Source: Nocardiopsis sp. JB363 (GTDB lineage: Bacteria; Actinomycetota; Actinomycetes; Streptosporangiales; Streptosporangiaceae). Taken from it: a stretch of 64,000 nucleotides of DNA. Below the pieces are notes generated by a model. That model saw nothing but the letters and a program-made list of their open reading frames with translations. It did no database searches and had not been told where the DNA came from. A program made the translations under genes and the position numbers. Location of the stretch: NCBI RefSeq assembly GCF_900143625.1, contig NZ_FRFF01000167.1, forward strand, positions 62,001-126,000. Reading direction: 5' to 3'. How positions within the stretch are numbered: the first letter of the stretch is position 1; every line of letters starts with the position of its first letter. Shown here piece by piece: positions 31,822-39,579 of this stretch.

Positions 31822-32613
31822 ATGACCGACGCCACCCCCACCATCGACACGACCGTGCCCCACTCCGCGCGGGTATTCAACTACTGGCTCGGGGGCAAGG
31901 ACCACTACCCGGTCGATCGAGAGCTCGGCCGACAGATCGAACAGGCCTTCCCCGAGATCGCCGACATCGCGCGGGCCGACCGACAGTTCATCAGCCGCTC
32001 CATCACCCACCTGGCCAAGGAAGAGGGCGTCCGCCAGTTCCTGGACATCGGCACCGGACTGCCCACCGCGAACAACACCCACGAGGTCGCCCAATCGATC
32101 GCGCCAGAGGCCAGGGTCGTCTACGCCGACAACGACCCGCTCGTGCTCACGCACGCCCGGGCCCTGCTCACCAGCTCCCCCGAAGGCGCGACCCACTACA
32201 TAGACGCCGACCTGCTCGACCCGGAAGCGCTACTGGCCCAGGCCCGCGAACACCTCGACTTCACACAGCCGATCGGGTTGGCGATCATGGGTACCCTCGG
32301 GCACTTCCCCGCCGATGAGAAGACCTACGCGCTGGCCCGCGCCTACGTGGACGCGCTGCCCTCGGGAAGCTTCCTGGCCCTGAACGACAGCACCGACACC
32401 AGCCAGCAGATCATCGACGCCGCCGCGGCCTGGAACGAGCAGGCCGCCCAACCCATCCACCTGCGTTCGCCGGAACAGATCGAGGCGTTCTTCGAGGGGC
32501 TGGAACTGTTGGAACCCGGGGTCGTCTCCGTCCCCTTCTGGCGTCCCGACTCGTCCCAGGTCGGGGAGATCCGTGAAGCCGCTCAGTACGGAGGCGTGGC
32601 CCGCAAACCCTGA
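31822..32613 (+). CDS. DUF574 SAM-dependent methyltransferase
   Basis: The 263-aa protein belongs to the actinobacterial DUF574 (Methyltransf_19) family. It shows the family opening SARVFNYWLGGKDHYPVDRE, the SAM-binding loop FLDIGTGLPT, VVYADNDPLV as the acidic ribose-binding strand, and a late TQPIGLAIMGTLGHF strand. These proteins are very abundant in streptomycetes and relatives but have few known substrates. ATG 31822 follows a GAAGGGAACC site. It is single; the next gene on the same strand is 78 bp away and may be cotranscribed. Confidence 0.85.
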   Translation: MTDATPTIDTTVPHSARVFNYWLGGKDHYPVDRELGRQIEQAFPEIADIARADRQFISRSITHLAKEEGVRQFLDIGTGLPTANNTHEVAQSIAPEARVVYADNDPLVLTHARALLTSSPEGATHYIDADLLDPEALLAQAREHLDFTQPIGLAIMGTLGHFPADEKTYALARAYVDALPSGSFLALNDSTDTSQQIIDAAAAWNEQAAQPIHLRSPEQIEAFFEGLELLEPGVVSVPFWRPDSSQVGEIREAAQYGGVARKP

Positions 32614-32691
32614 CACCCACGGACGAAGCGAACCTTCCCCGGCCGGTAGGATGGTCTGTCGATCCAGACCCCCTTCGACCAGGGAGAACAC

Positions 32692-33975
32692 GTGGGCAGG
32701 AAAGGCCGCCGGCGCGGCACCGACCGGAACGTCCAGGAGTGGGCCGGCCCCTCCCCCGACGACACCCCGATGGAGGTGATCGCCCAAGCCGTCGACGCCA
32801 TCGTGTCTCGCCGTGAGGGGTCCGGCATGGACCTCGCGGCGGCCCGTCTGGCCGATGTGGAAGACGTCCACTGGGCCGGGGCGTCCGCACGCTCGCTCTT
32901 CGACACCCTGCTGTTCGGGGTGGCCGATGCCTGGGCGCGTGGTTGGCAACCCGCCGAAACCGTCCGCCACGTGCGGCGTGAGGCGGGCGCGCCGGCCGCC
33001 GCGGTGTGCGCCGACGCCGTCACCGCCGACCTGGAACGCCATTCCCTCGCGACCGTGGACCCACGGTGGATCGAGCAGGTACGCGCTCTGGGCGTGGACA
33101 CCGCGCACCTGTCGGAGGAACGGCACCTGGACCACCTGAGCGCCGAACACGGGCTGATGCGGTTCGAGGTGGTCGAGGTGGTGTTGCGGCTTTCGGCGGT
33201 TCTGCGCACCCTTCCGCCGATGCGTCGTCTGGGACCGCCGCCCGGGACGTTCCGACCCGGTGTCCGCGCCCCGGTACCCGTGGACCGAGGCCGTCTTCAG
33301 CGGGTCCGGGCGTTGCTGGCCAAGGCCGAGTCCACCGAGTTTCCCCAAGAGGCCGAGGCGTTGACCGCCCGGGCCCAGGAGATGATGGCCAGGCACAGCA
33401 TCGACCTGGCGCTGGTGGAGGCCGATCCAGAGGAGCCGGACACCGCCGGTGCCCGCAGACTGCCGGTGGACTCGCCCTACGACGAGCATCGGGCCGTGCT
33501 GCTCGACCAGGTGGCCGGGGCCAACCACTGTCGGGCCGTGTGGCACCGCGAACTGGGACTGAGCACCGTGATGGGCTTCCCCGGCGACGTGGAGGCGGTG
33601 GACCTGCTGTACACGTCGTTGTTGGTGCAGGCGGAGACGGCCATGCGGGTGAGCGGATCGGCTCGGGACAGATCCGGGCGCGGAGCACGCAAGGACTACC
33701 GGTCCTCGTTCATGGCGGCGTTCGCGGTACGGGTCGGCGAGCGTCTCACCGAGTCCGCGAGAGCCACCGAGGAGGCGGTCGGCGCCGAGACCGGCACCGA
33801 CCTGGTTCCGGTCCTCGCCGCACGGGAACGCGCGGTGGAGGCCGCCGTGAACGAGGCGTTCGGGGCACTGACCACCTCGCGGGTGCGCGGCCCGGCCGAC
33901 CCCGACGGCTGGCACGAGGGAAGGGCCGCCGCCGACGCCGCGTCCCTGGGCACCCGCAGCGGTGTCACCCGCTGA
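32692..33975 (+). CDS. DUF2786-domain protein
   Basis: The 427-aa protein has a DUF2786 helical hairpin in its centre (LQRVRALLAKAESTEFPQEA and LTARAQEMMARHSID, about residues 203-243), a domain shared with some phage and actinobacterial proteins. The C-terminal part is helical with a conserved-looking GARKDYRSSFMAAFA patch, and the N-terminus is basic (GRKGRRRGTDR). No function is established. GTG 32692 is preceded by AGGGAGAACAC. Confidence 0.75.
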   Translation: MGRKGRRRGTDRNVQEWAGPSPDDTPMEVIAQAVDAIVSRREGSGMDLAAARLADVEDVHWAGASARSLFDTLLFGVADAWARGWQPAETVRHVRREAGAPAAAVCADAVTADLERHSLATVDPRWIEQVRALGVDTAHLSEERHLDHLSAEHGLMRFEVVEVVLRLSAVLRTLPPMRRLGPPPGTFRPGVRAPVPVDRGRLQRVRALLAKAESTEFPQEAEALTARAQEMMARHSIDLALVEADPEEPDTAGARRLPVDSPYDEHRAVLLDQVAGANHCRAVWHRELGLSTVMGFPGDVEAVDLLYTSLLVQAETAMRVSGSARDRSGRGARKDYRSSFMAAFAVRVGERLTESARATEEAVGAETGTDLVPVLAARERAVEAAVNEAFGALTTSRVRGPADPDGWHEGRAAADAASLGTRSGVTR

Positions 33976-34049
33976 AGCCCGGGTGGCCTGAGTCCCCGCC
34001 GTGGGAAAACCGGTGGCCCTGGAGACGCGGGCACCGGTAGAACCTCGGT

Positions 34050-34544
34050 ATGCGCGAGTACCCCCTGTGCACGAGGCGGGACGAGGCGGGTCGTGTCACC
34101 GCCCATGGGCACTCACGCCGGGGCGACCTCATGGTGCGCCGCGTCTTGTGGGAGGCGGGGGCTCCGATCGCCTGGCGCGAGCACATGGCGTCCCTGGTGC
34201 GCCACCACCAGGCGCTGTTCTGGGCCATGGAACGGCCCGATCTGCGAAAGATCGTGTTCCGTGTGAGCCTCAGTGCGCGTAACGACGACCTGGCGCTGCC
34301 GGCCACCGCCGACATCCTGGGCCGCCGATGTGGGGACACCGCCGAGGTGTCCGTGGGGTTGGCCGCCACCTACCGGGCACGGGTGGAGATCACGGCGTTG
34401 GAGGCCCCGCCTCGGGTCCTGCGCGATCGAATGGCGCGGCGGTCGTCCCCGGTTCCGACCGCCGCGATGGAACGCCTGGTCCGCAGGTGGGAGACGCCCG
34501 ACCCGACCGAGGCCCACCGGGTCGCGCACGAATCGACCGCGTGA
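34050..34544 (+). CDS. HD-like protein fragment, N-terminally incomplete
   Basis: This 164-aa protein resembles the HD-domain part of larger actinobacterial proteins related to tRNA nucleotidyltransferases or polynucleotide kinases. It has HGHSRRGDLMVRRVLWEAGAP, WREHMASLVRHHQALFW with two adjacent histidines, and LSARNDDLALPATADILGRRCGD (in parts). The upstream nucleotide-binding portion expected for those proteins is missing, and nothing upstream in another frame supplies it. It could be a stand-alone HD protein or a decayed remnant. The assignment is by pattern only. The start ATG is not preceded by a good ribosome site. Confidence 0.45.
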   Translation: MREYPLCTRRDEAGRVTAHGHSRRGDLMVRRVLWEAGAPIAWREHMASLVRHHQALFWAMERPDLRKIVFRVSLSARNDDLALPATADILGRRCGDTAEVSVGLAATYRARVEITALEAPPRVLRDRMARRSSPVPTAAMERLVRRWETPDPTEAHRVAHESTA

Positions 34545-34578
34545 GTCCGCTCCGGTCCCGGGAAGTGACGAGCGAGGT

Positions 34579-35028
34579 TCAGGAGGTCCCCGGTTCCGGC
34601 CCGGTCCGGGTGGTCTCGGGGGCTTCGTCGGCCATCAGCCAGCGAGTCACGCCGACCTCCAGCAGGGAACGGTGCGGGTCGGCGCCGTAGGGGGTGCGGG
34701 GATCCCAGCCGTAGCGGTCCTCGAAGGCGGCGAGCACGTCGTCGGGGAAGTCCTCGCGTACGGTGACCAGCCCCTGGGCCACGACGGGATGGTCGCCGTC
34801 CTCCAGTGCCAGGCTCACCCGAGGATCGTGCAGCGCGTTACGGACCTTGACCGAACGGGTCGAGGCCCCGATCCACCAGCGTTCGCGCAGGTGGGCGAAC
34901 CAGACGGGGACTACGTGCGGGGAACCGTCCGGGCGCAGGGTGCACAGCCACACGTTGCGGTCCTCCTCCAGACGCCGCAGGACGCTTCGGGGTGCGGGAA
35001 CCGGGTTCGAGGTCGGATCGACGGTCAC
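34579..35028 (-). CDS. Pyridoxamine-phosphate-oxidase-fold (PPOX/FDOR) protein
   Basis: The 149-aa protein has the split-barrel flavin/F420-binding fold: RSVLRRLEEDRNVWLCTLRPDGSPHVVPVWFAHLRERWWIGAS (in parts), followed by VKVRNALHDPRVSLALEDGDHPVVAQGLVTV. This is the pattern of the actinobacterial PPOX-class, F420-dependent group. Members reduce small molecules or biliverdin; the substrate is unknown. A GTG or ATG at 35026-35028 starts it, with AAGGAGAT directly upstream. A pair of 14-bp direct repeats (35076-35114) lies in its promoter region. Confidence 0.8.
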   Translation of the reverse strand: MTVDPTSNPVPAPRSVLRRLEEDRNVWLCTLRPDGSPHVVPVWFAHLRERWWIGASTRSVKVRNALHDPRVSLALEDGDHPVVAQGLVTVREDFPDDVLAAFEDRYGWDPRTPYGADPHRSLLEVGVTRWLMADEAPETTRTGPEPGTS

Positions 35029-35367
35029 GAATCTCCTTTGTTTCGGGTCGTCAGGAGAGCCTAGAACCTCGACCCGTGTTCAGGTCAACGAACCGAATCG
35101 GTGTTCGGGTCAACCGAAATACGGACCGAAGGAAAGGTCGCCACGTCACGCTTTCCTCCGTTGACACTCGCCACCACACGTTCCCCAACCGCGGGCAAGG
35201 AGAATTCTTTCCCGATACGATGAGCGCTGCCTTGGAGAACGGCGTCGATCACGCGACCGGGGCACCACAGGGCCGACCACACCACACGTGCCGAATCTGC
35301 GTTTATCACCTGAACGCCCTTTTCGGACCTTTCGGTCCCCACCGTTCAACCACCGGCACGGATAGCG
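35029..35367. other. Divergent intergenic region with a direct repeat
   Basis: GTGTTCAGGTCAAC (35076-35089) is repeated as GTGTTCGGGTCAAC (35101-35114), 25 bp apart start to start. It could be an operator for the PPOX gene. No gene is supported in the rest of this region before the MFS gene. Confidence 0.45.
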
Positions 35368-36786
35368 ATGTCCAGCACAGATCAACTCAATGGGGAGAGC
35401 GTTCCATCACGGGCGGACGCTGGTTGGCGTCACCGATTCGCCCTGTTGTGGAGCAGCGTGGCCCTGTCCGGTCTCGGCACCATGACGTTCGGACTGGCCA
35501 TCCCGCTGCTGGCACTGTTCCACACCGGCTCCCCCGTGCTGGCCGGATGGATCGCGGCCGCGGGGATGGTGCCCCGGACCCTGCTGCACATCCCGGTCGG
35601 GCTGGTGGTCGACCGGCACGACCCACGGAACGTCATGATCGCCGGCCTCGTCGGTCGCATCCTGTGCGTGGTGCTGTTCGTCGCCCCCGTCCTGCTACTG
35701 GACGCCCCCGTGGTGATCCTCGCCCTCGCCTCCGCCCTGCACGGGGTATGCGGGACACTGCACTCCACCGCGGGGGCCGCCGCCGTCCCCCACCTGGTCC
35801 CCCGCGAGGAGCTCACCGGAGCCGCCGCCAAGAACGAGGCACGCAACGACGCCACCCAAATGCTCGGTCGGCCCTTGGGCGGGGCGCTGTACGGGCTGGC
35901 ACACGGGCTGCCCGCGCTGTTCGACGTCCTGGTGTGTCTGCTGTCCCTGTGGGCCACGCTGCTGCTGCCCTCCCTACGCCGCCGAGACACCCCGGCCCGA
36001 GGCCACCGAGCCTGCCGTCCCCGGCGCGGGATCGGCAGGCTCGCGCGCGAACTCGCCGGCGGGTTCCTCCTCCTGCGCGGTGACCGCTTCCTCTTGCTCT
36101 CACTGATGGTGTGCACCATCACCAACGCCCTGTTCCAGGTGGTGTGGCTGGTCATCATGTTGATGACCACGGGAGAGGGCATCTCACCGTTCGTCCTGGG
36201 TCTGGTGCTGGCCGCCACCGGAGCGGGCGGCCTGCTCGGCGCCGTCGCCGCGCCGTACCTGGTCCGTCGGCTGAACCCGGCCCGCATGGTGCGGTCGTGC
36301 ACGTGGGCGTGGCTGCTGCTGACCGTGGTGCTGCTGAGCGCCGACCGGGCCGGGCCCGACTGGACGACGGTGGTCCTGCCGCTGGTCTGGGGCGGGATCG
36401 GGTTCGTCGGCGCGCACATGAACGTCACCGTGACCGCCTACCACACCGCGTACGTCCCCTCTCGGATGTTGGGGCGGCTCACCGGCACCGTCCGGTTCCT
36501 CACCGGCGCGGCCCTGCCCCTGGGCCTTTTGATAGGGGGCTACTCATTGGAACACCTGGGCGTGCGCACCACGCTGGTGCTGGTGGTGGCCGTCGCCGGG
36601 GCCGTCGCGCTGGCCGTCACACTGGTTCCTCCGGCACGTCGGGTACCAGGTCGTGCCCTCCCCGCCCGAACACCTCCGCGAGCTCTCGAAGCCCCTCCAC
36701 CAGGTCACGGTGCACCGACTCCGCTCCCTCACCCGGATCCGGTCGCACCTGAACGTGGCCCAGGGTCCGGTCCACCGCCTCCCTGA
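35368..36786 (+). CDS. MFS transporter with proline-rich tail
   Basis: The 472-aa protein has about 12 transmembrane segments and the MFS loop motif GLVVDRHDPRNVM between helices 2 and 3. It is likely a drug or metabolite exporter of the DHA/Mac-type group, judged by helix arrangement only. After the last helix (about residue 415) about 55 residues are Pro/Ala/Arg-rich with no structure. This tail is encoded where the frame overlaps the convergent gene at 36617-37186, so the true stop may be a compromise between two overlapping frames. The start ATG 35368 has no strong ribosome site. Confidence 0.75.
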   Translation: MSSTDQLNGESVPSRADAGWRHRFALLWSSVALSGLGTMTFGLAIPLLALFHTGSPVLAGWIAAAGMVPRTLLHIPVGLVVDRHDPRNVMIAGLVGRILCVVLFVAPVLLLDAPVVILALASALHGVCGTLHSTAGAAAVPHLVPREELTGAAAKNEARNDATQMLGRPLGGALYGLAHGLPALFDVLVCLLSLWATLLLPSLRRRDTPARGHRACRPRRGIGRLARELAGGFLLLRGDRFLLLSLMVCTITNALFQVVWLVIMLMTTGEGISPFVLGLVLAATGAGGLLGAVAAPYLVRRLNPARMVRSCTWAWLLLTVVLLSADRAGPDWTTVVLPLVWGGIGFVGAHMNVTVTAYHTAYVPSRMLGRLTGTVRFLTGAALPLGLLIGGYSLEHLGVRTTLVLVVAVAGAVALAVTLVPPARRVPGRALPARTPPRALEAPPPGHGAPTPLPHPDPVAPERGPGSGPPPP

Positions 36787-37186
36787 GCCTGTCGACCGCC
36801 TCCTGATCGCTCGTGGGCAGCAGGTCGCGCACGCGTTCGACGGCGATCACCGCCTCGTACATGTGGCCGCGGCACGTGCGCACCTCCTCGACCAGGTCGT
36901 TTCCTCCTTCTCCCGGAGGGCCGAGTCTGCGGAGCTCACCGATCTGTCGCATGCTCTGGTCGAGCCGGTGCACCCCGTGGCGAACGTCCTCCAGTCGTTG
37001 CCGGACCTCCCGGACCCGGGAGCGTTCGCGTTCGTTCGCCCGTCGTTCCCGTTCCACCCTCAGAGTGTGCTCGGCGCGCCATCGTTCCACCGTCTCGGCC
37101 CGCCACGCGGCCAGGGCGGTGGCTCCCAGGGTGCTGGTCGCCGTCACCACACCGGTGATCAGCGCCACCAGAACAGTAGAGTCCAA
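36617..37186 (-). CDS. Membrane-anchored coiled-coil protein paired with a STAND NTPase
   Basis: The 189-aa protein has one N-terminal transmembrane segment (VLVALITGVVTATSTLGATALAAW, about residues 5-28), then a long Arg/Glu-rich coiled coil (about 29-90) and a further helical part. No enzymatic motif is visible. It starts at an ATG 4 nt after the stop of the STAND gene, so the two are almost certainly cotranscribed and probably cofunctional. Its last 170 bp overlap the MFS gene on the other strand. It might be a membrane effector or partner of the NTPase; that is inference. Confidence 0.65.
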   Translation of the reverse strand: MDSTVLVALITGVVTATSTLGATALAAWRAETVERWRAEHTLRVERERRANERERSRVREVRQRLEDVRHGVHRLDQSMRQIGELRRLGPPGEGGNDLVEEVRTCRGHMYEAVIAVERVRDLLPTSDQEAVDRLREAVDRTLGHVQVRPDPGEGAESVHRDLVEGLRELAEVFGRGGHDLVPDVPEEPV

Positions 37187-37189
37187 TCC

Positions 37190-38896
37190 TCACCCTCTCC
37201 ATCGCTGTTGGAGGACGGGCCCCTCCTTGGCGACGGCGTCTCGGATCTCGTCGCGCGTGCGCCGCGCCTCGGAGACACCGCCCCCGCCCCGAAGAGCTCC
37301 CTCCAACTCGTCCAAGGCGGCCTCCGCCTGTCCCGCCAGCCACAGCACCTGGCCGATGCCGGCGCGCAGGCTGGGGTCGCCGTGCACCCGACCGGTGATG
37401 GCGGAGACCAGGGCCAGAGCGCTCGCGCGTTCCCCGCACAAGAGTCTGCTACGCGCCTCGGCGACCAACAGACGCAGCACCGCCACACCCTCACCGACGG
37501 ACTCCCGGGTACGGGCCGCCGCCGTGTAGTACTCGGCCGCGGCCCGGTGCTCGCCCCGTTCGAAGGCCAGGTCCGCCAGCAGCGTGGTGAACAGGGCGTG
37601 CGTTCCGGGAGCGGGTGAGGACAGGGACCGCAGCGTCTGCGCTGCGTGTTCGGCGGCCAGGCCGGACTCCCCTCGGGTCCGCGCCCCCAGGGCCACACCC
37701 AACCGGTCCCGGTCGCCCCAGGCGCGCAGCCCGTGGGCGTAGGGCGACAGGGCCAGACCCATGAGGGGGCGGGCGAGCCGAGGATGGCGCAGGACCCAGG
37801 TGGTGCCCTCGGTGTGGGTGGTGACCAGCCGCCGGTCCTCCAGAGCGTGGACGATCCCAGGGGTCAAGGAGCCGTCGGGATCGTCGTGGGAGGGACCGGT
37901 CGGCCCGCGATCATCGGAGACCACGAGTCTGCGCAGCCAGGCCTGCGGGACGTCGGGCGGGACCAGGTGTTCGGCGGCCACCTCTTCTAAAAGCCCGGCC
38001 AGGCGTTCGGTGAGGGCGCGGTCGATCTCGGTGTCGTCGTCGGGCATCAGGGCCGTGTGGTCTTCGGTCGCCTCTTCCCACAGGGTGAGCCCCAGCAACT
38101 GCACCAGCGCCGGTTCGACCCCGTTCGTGCGGTGGTCGGGGCGACCGTCGGGGGCGCGGACGGTGCGCGCCTCCTCCACCAGACGTCCGGGTTCGACGGC
38201 ACCGATCCGGGACCCCACCGTGGCCAGGCAGCCCGCCACCACGGACCGGGCGGTGTTCGGGGTGAACGGTCTCAGCGCCACCTCCGCGTGTTCGACCTCG
38301 CGTTTGTCCACGAGTCGGCGCAGTTCGTCGAGGTGGCCGTTGCGCACGGTCACCAACAGGCGCAAGTCCTCACGGGTCTCCAGGGCACCGAAGAGTTCCT
38401 CCAGGAAGTCCTTGCGCCACTGCTCGGGCGCGGGCGAACGGCGCAGGAGGAGTTCGGTCTGGTCCAGGACGGCGAACACGGGGCGGGAACGGCCGTAGCG
38501 ATCGGTTCCGGTTCGGGTGCGCAGGAAGTCGATGAGCGAGGTGCCCGGTCCGTGGGTGGGGAACTCCTCGGGGCTCCACACCGCCAGTAGGGCCCGGGTG
38601 TAGGGGTTGTGGGCAGGCAGTACCGCCGTGGGAAAGCCCGGGTCGAAGCACAGGTCTCCGGTGGGCAGCACCGTGTGCCCCTGATCGGCCAGGACGGGGG
38701 CCGCACCGGCACGCACCAGAGAGGTCTTGCCGACACCGCTGTCTCCGTGCAGCACCGTGAGGCGGTGCCCGGTCCAGGCTCGCACCACCGCCTCGGTCTC
38801 CTCGTCACGGCCGAGGAAGAGCGGGCGGTCCCGGGTGAGATAGGGGCGCAGCCCGATGAAAGGACCGTGTGCGCGCCCGAGGACGGCTCGTGTCAT
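37190..38896 (-). CDS. STAND-type NTPase (nSTAND1-like) with helical repeat C-terminus
   Basis: The 568-aa protein begins with the nSTAND1 opening pattern (FIGLRPYLTRDRPLFLGRDEE), then Walker A GDSGVGKTS (about residues 51-59) and Walker B VFAVLDQTELLL (about 140-151). The winged-helix part follows, and the C-terminal 200 residues are helical repeats of TPR type (AFERGEHRAAAEYYTAAARTRES). STAND NTPases often act as switches in signalling and in bacterial immunity, where they detect a ligand and activate an effector. The start ATG at 38894-38896 has GGGAG 8 nt upstream; the frame to 38995 is less likely. It is directly upstream of the membrane coiled-coil gene and just downstream of the RiPP precursor gene on the same strand. 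Confidence 0.8.
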   Translation of the reverse strand: MTRAVLGRAHGPFIGLRPYLTRDRPLFLGRDEETEAVVRAWTGHRLTVLHGDSGVGKTSLVRAGAAPVLADQGHTVLPTGDLCFDPGFPTAVLPAHNPYTRALLAVWSPEEFPTHGPGTSLIDFLRTRTGTDRYGRSRPVFAVLDQTELLLRRSPAPEQWRKDFLEELFGALETREDLRLLVTVRNGHLDELRRLVDKREVEHAEVALRPFTPNTARSVVAGCLATVGSRIGAVEPGRLVEEARTVRAPDGRPDHRTNGVEPALVQLLGLTLWEEATEDHTALMPDDDTEIDRALTERLAGLLEEVAAEHLVPPDVPQAWLRRLVVSDDRGPTGPSHDDPDGSLTPGIVHALEDRRLVTTHTEGTTWVLRHPRLARPLMGLALSPYAHGLRAWGDRDRLGVALGARTRGESGLAAEHAAQTLRSLSSPAPGTHALFTTLLADLAFERGEHRAAAEYYTAAARTRESVGEGVAVLRLLVAEARSRLLCGERASALALVSAITGRVHGDPSLRAGIGQVLWLAGQAEAALDELEGALRGGGGVSEARRTRDEIRDAVAKEGPVLQQRWRG

Positions 38897-39103
38897 GGAA
38901 CGGCTCCCGGCCGGCGAGAACAAGGACGGTTCTGGCGCGAAACAGCGCTGTCCATAGTGCCACGAACCAGGCGCTCTTTCGAGCCCCGGAGACATTCATG
39001 TGGCCTTTTGGCTGCATCCGACCATGGAACGTGTCCGCGCTTCCCTAGAGAACTTGCCCATACGAGCGCGACATAATCATGGATGTCGATCGGGTGACGT
39101 CAG

Positions 39104-39128
39104 CGGGCACGGAAAGTGTCCGTGCCCG
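39104..39128 (-). terminator. Hairpin after the RiPP precursor gene
   Basis: A perfect 10-bp stem CGGGCACGGA/TCCGTGCCCG with an AAGTG loop lies 20 bp after the precursor stop. It would end most transcripts after the small precursor gene, as is usual for RiPP precursors, and leave little read-through to the STAND gene. Confidence 0.6.
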
Positions 39129-39147
39129 TGATCGGAATCCCGTTTTC

Positions 39148-39321
39148 TCATTCGGGGTCGTTGACGAACCCGGCGACCACCTCCGCGCCGGCGTCTCTCG
39201 GGTCGAGCACCGAGCGCAGGGCCTCGGCGATCACCGAACCCCCGATCCCGTCGAGGTCGCGCAGGGACAACCCGCCGACGTCGACCAGGGCGGTGCCGCC
39301 GCCGAACTCGTGTTCCGCCAT
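39148..39321 (-). CDS. fxsA: FxsA-like RiPP precursor peptide with variant C-terminus
   Basis: This 57-aa peptide is too short for routine gene calling. It starts at the ATG at 39319-39321 with GGAGG and AAGGA sites upstream and ends in TGA (39148-39150). The leader, LVDVGGLSLRDLDGIGGSV then IAEALRSVLDP, matches the FxSxx-COOH leader pattern: a LxDLSGLxL-type start, an acidic helix and an ALxxVL helix. Family peptides normally end in F-x-S-x-x; here the end is GFVNDPE, so the motif Phe (F52) is kept, Ser is replaced by Asn, and there is one extra residue. The FxsB radical SAM enzyme and the HExxH protein encoded at 42166-44697 are the expected maturases. The product would be a cyclophane-type cyclic peptide, possibly hydroxylated. 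Family identity is by pattern and context. Confidence 0.75.
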   Translation of the reverse strand: MAEHEFGGGTALVDVGGLSLRDLDGIGGSVIAEALRSVLDPRDAGAEVVAGFVNDPE

Positions 39322-39579
39322 GTCCTTCCCTCCGTGTCGCCGTCTTTCGACAGCCCACCGTGAAAGGACGGTGGGTACCGCCCTTTCACGTGATCATTCG
39401 AACCGGTTGCCGTAGGGAGTTCCTACCACACACCTGTCGCTGACTAACATCATCGCCTACTCTGAGTTTTCACACACGATTCCCGAGCGACTTTCATCGA
39501 CACAACACAACACCAGGGCTTTTCACGGAGTGAGAAATGAGAAGCCTGGTGAGGCCTATGTGAAAACGGAGGATACCGA

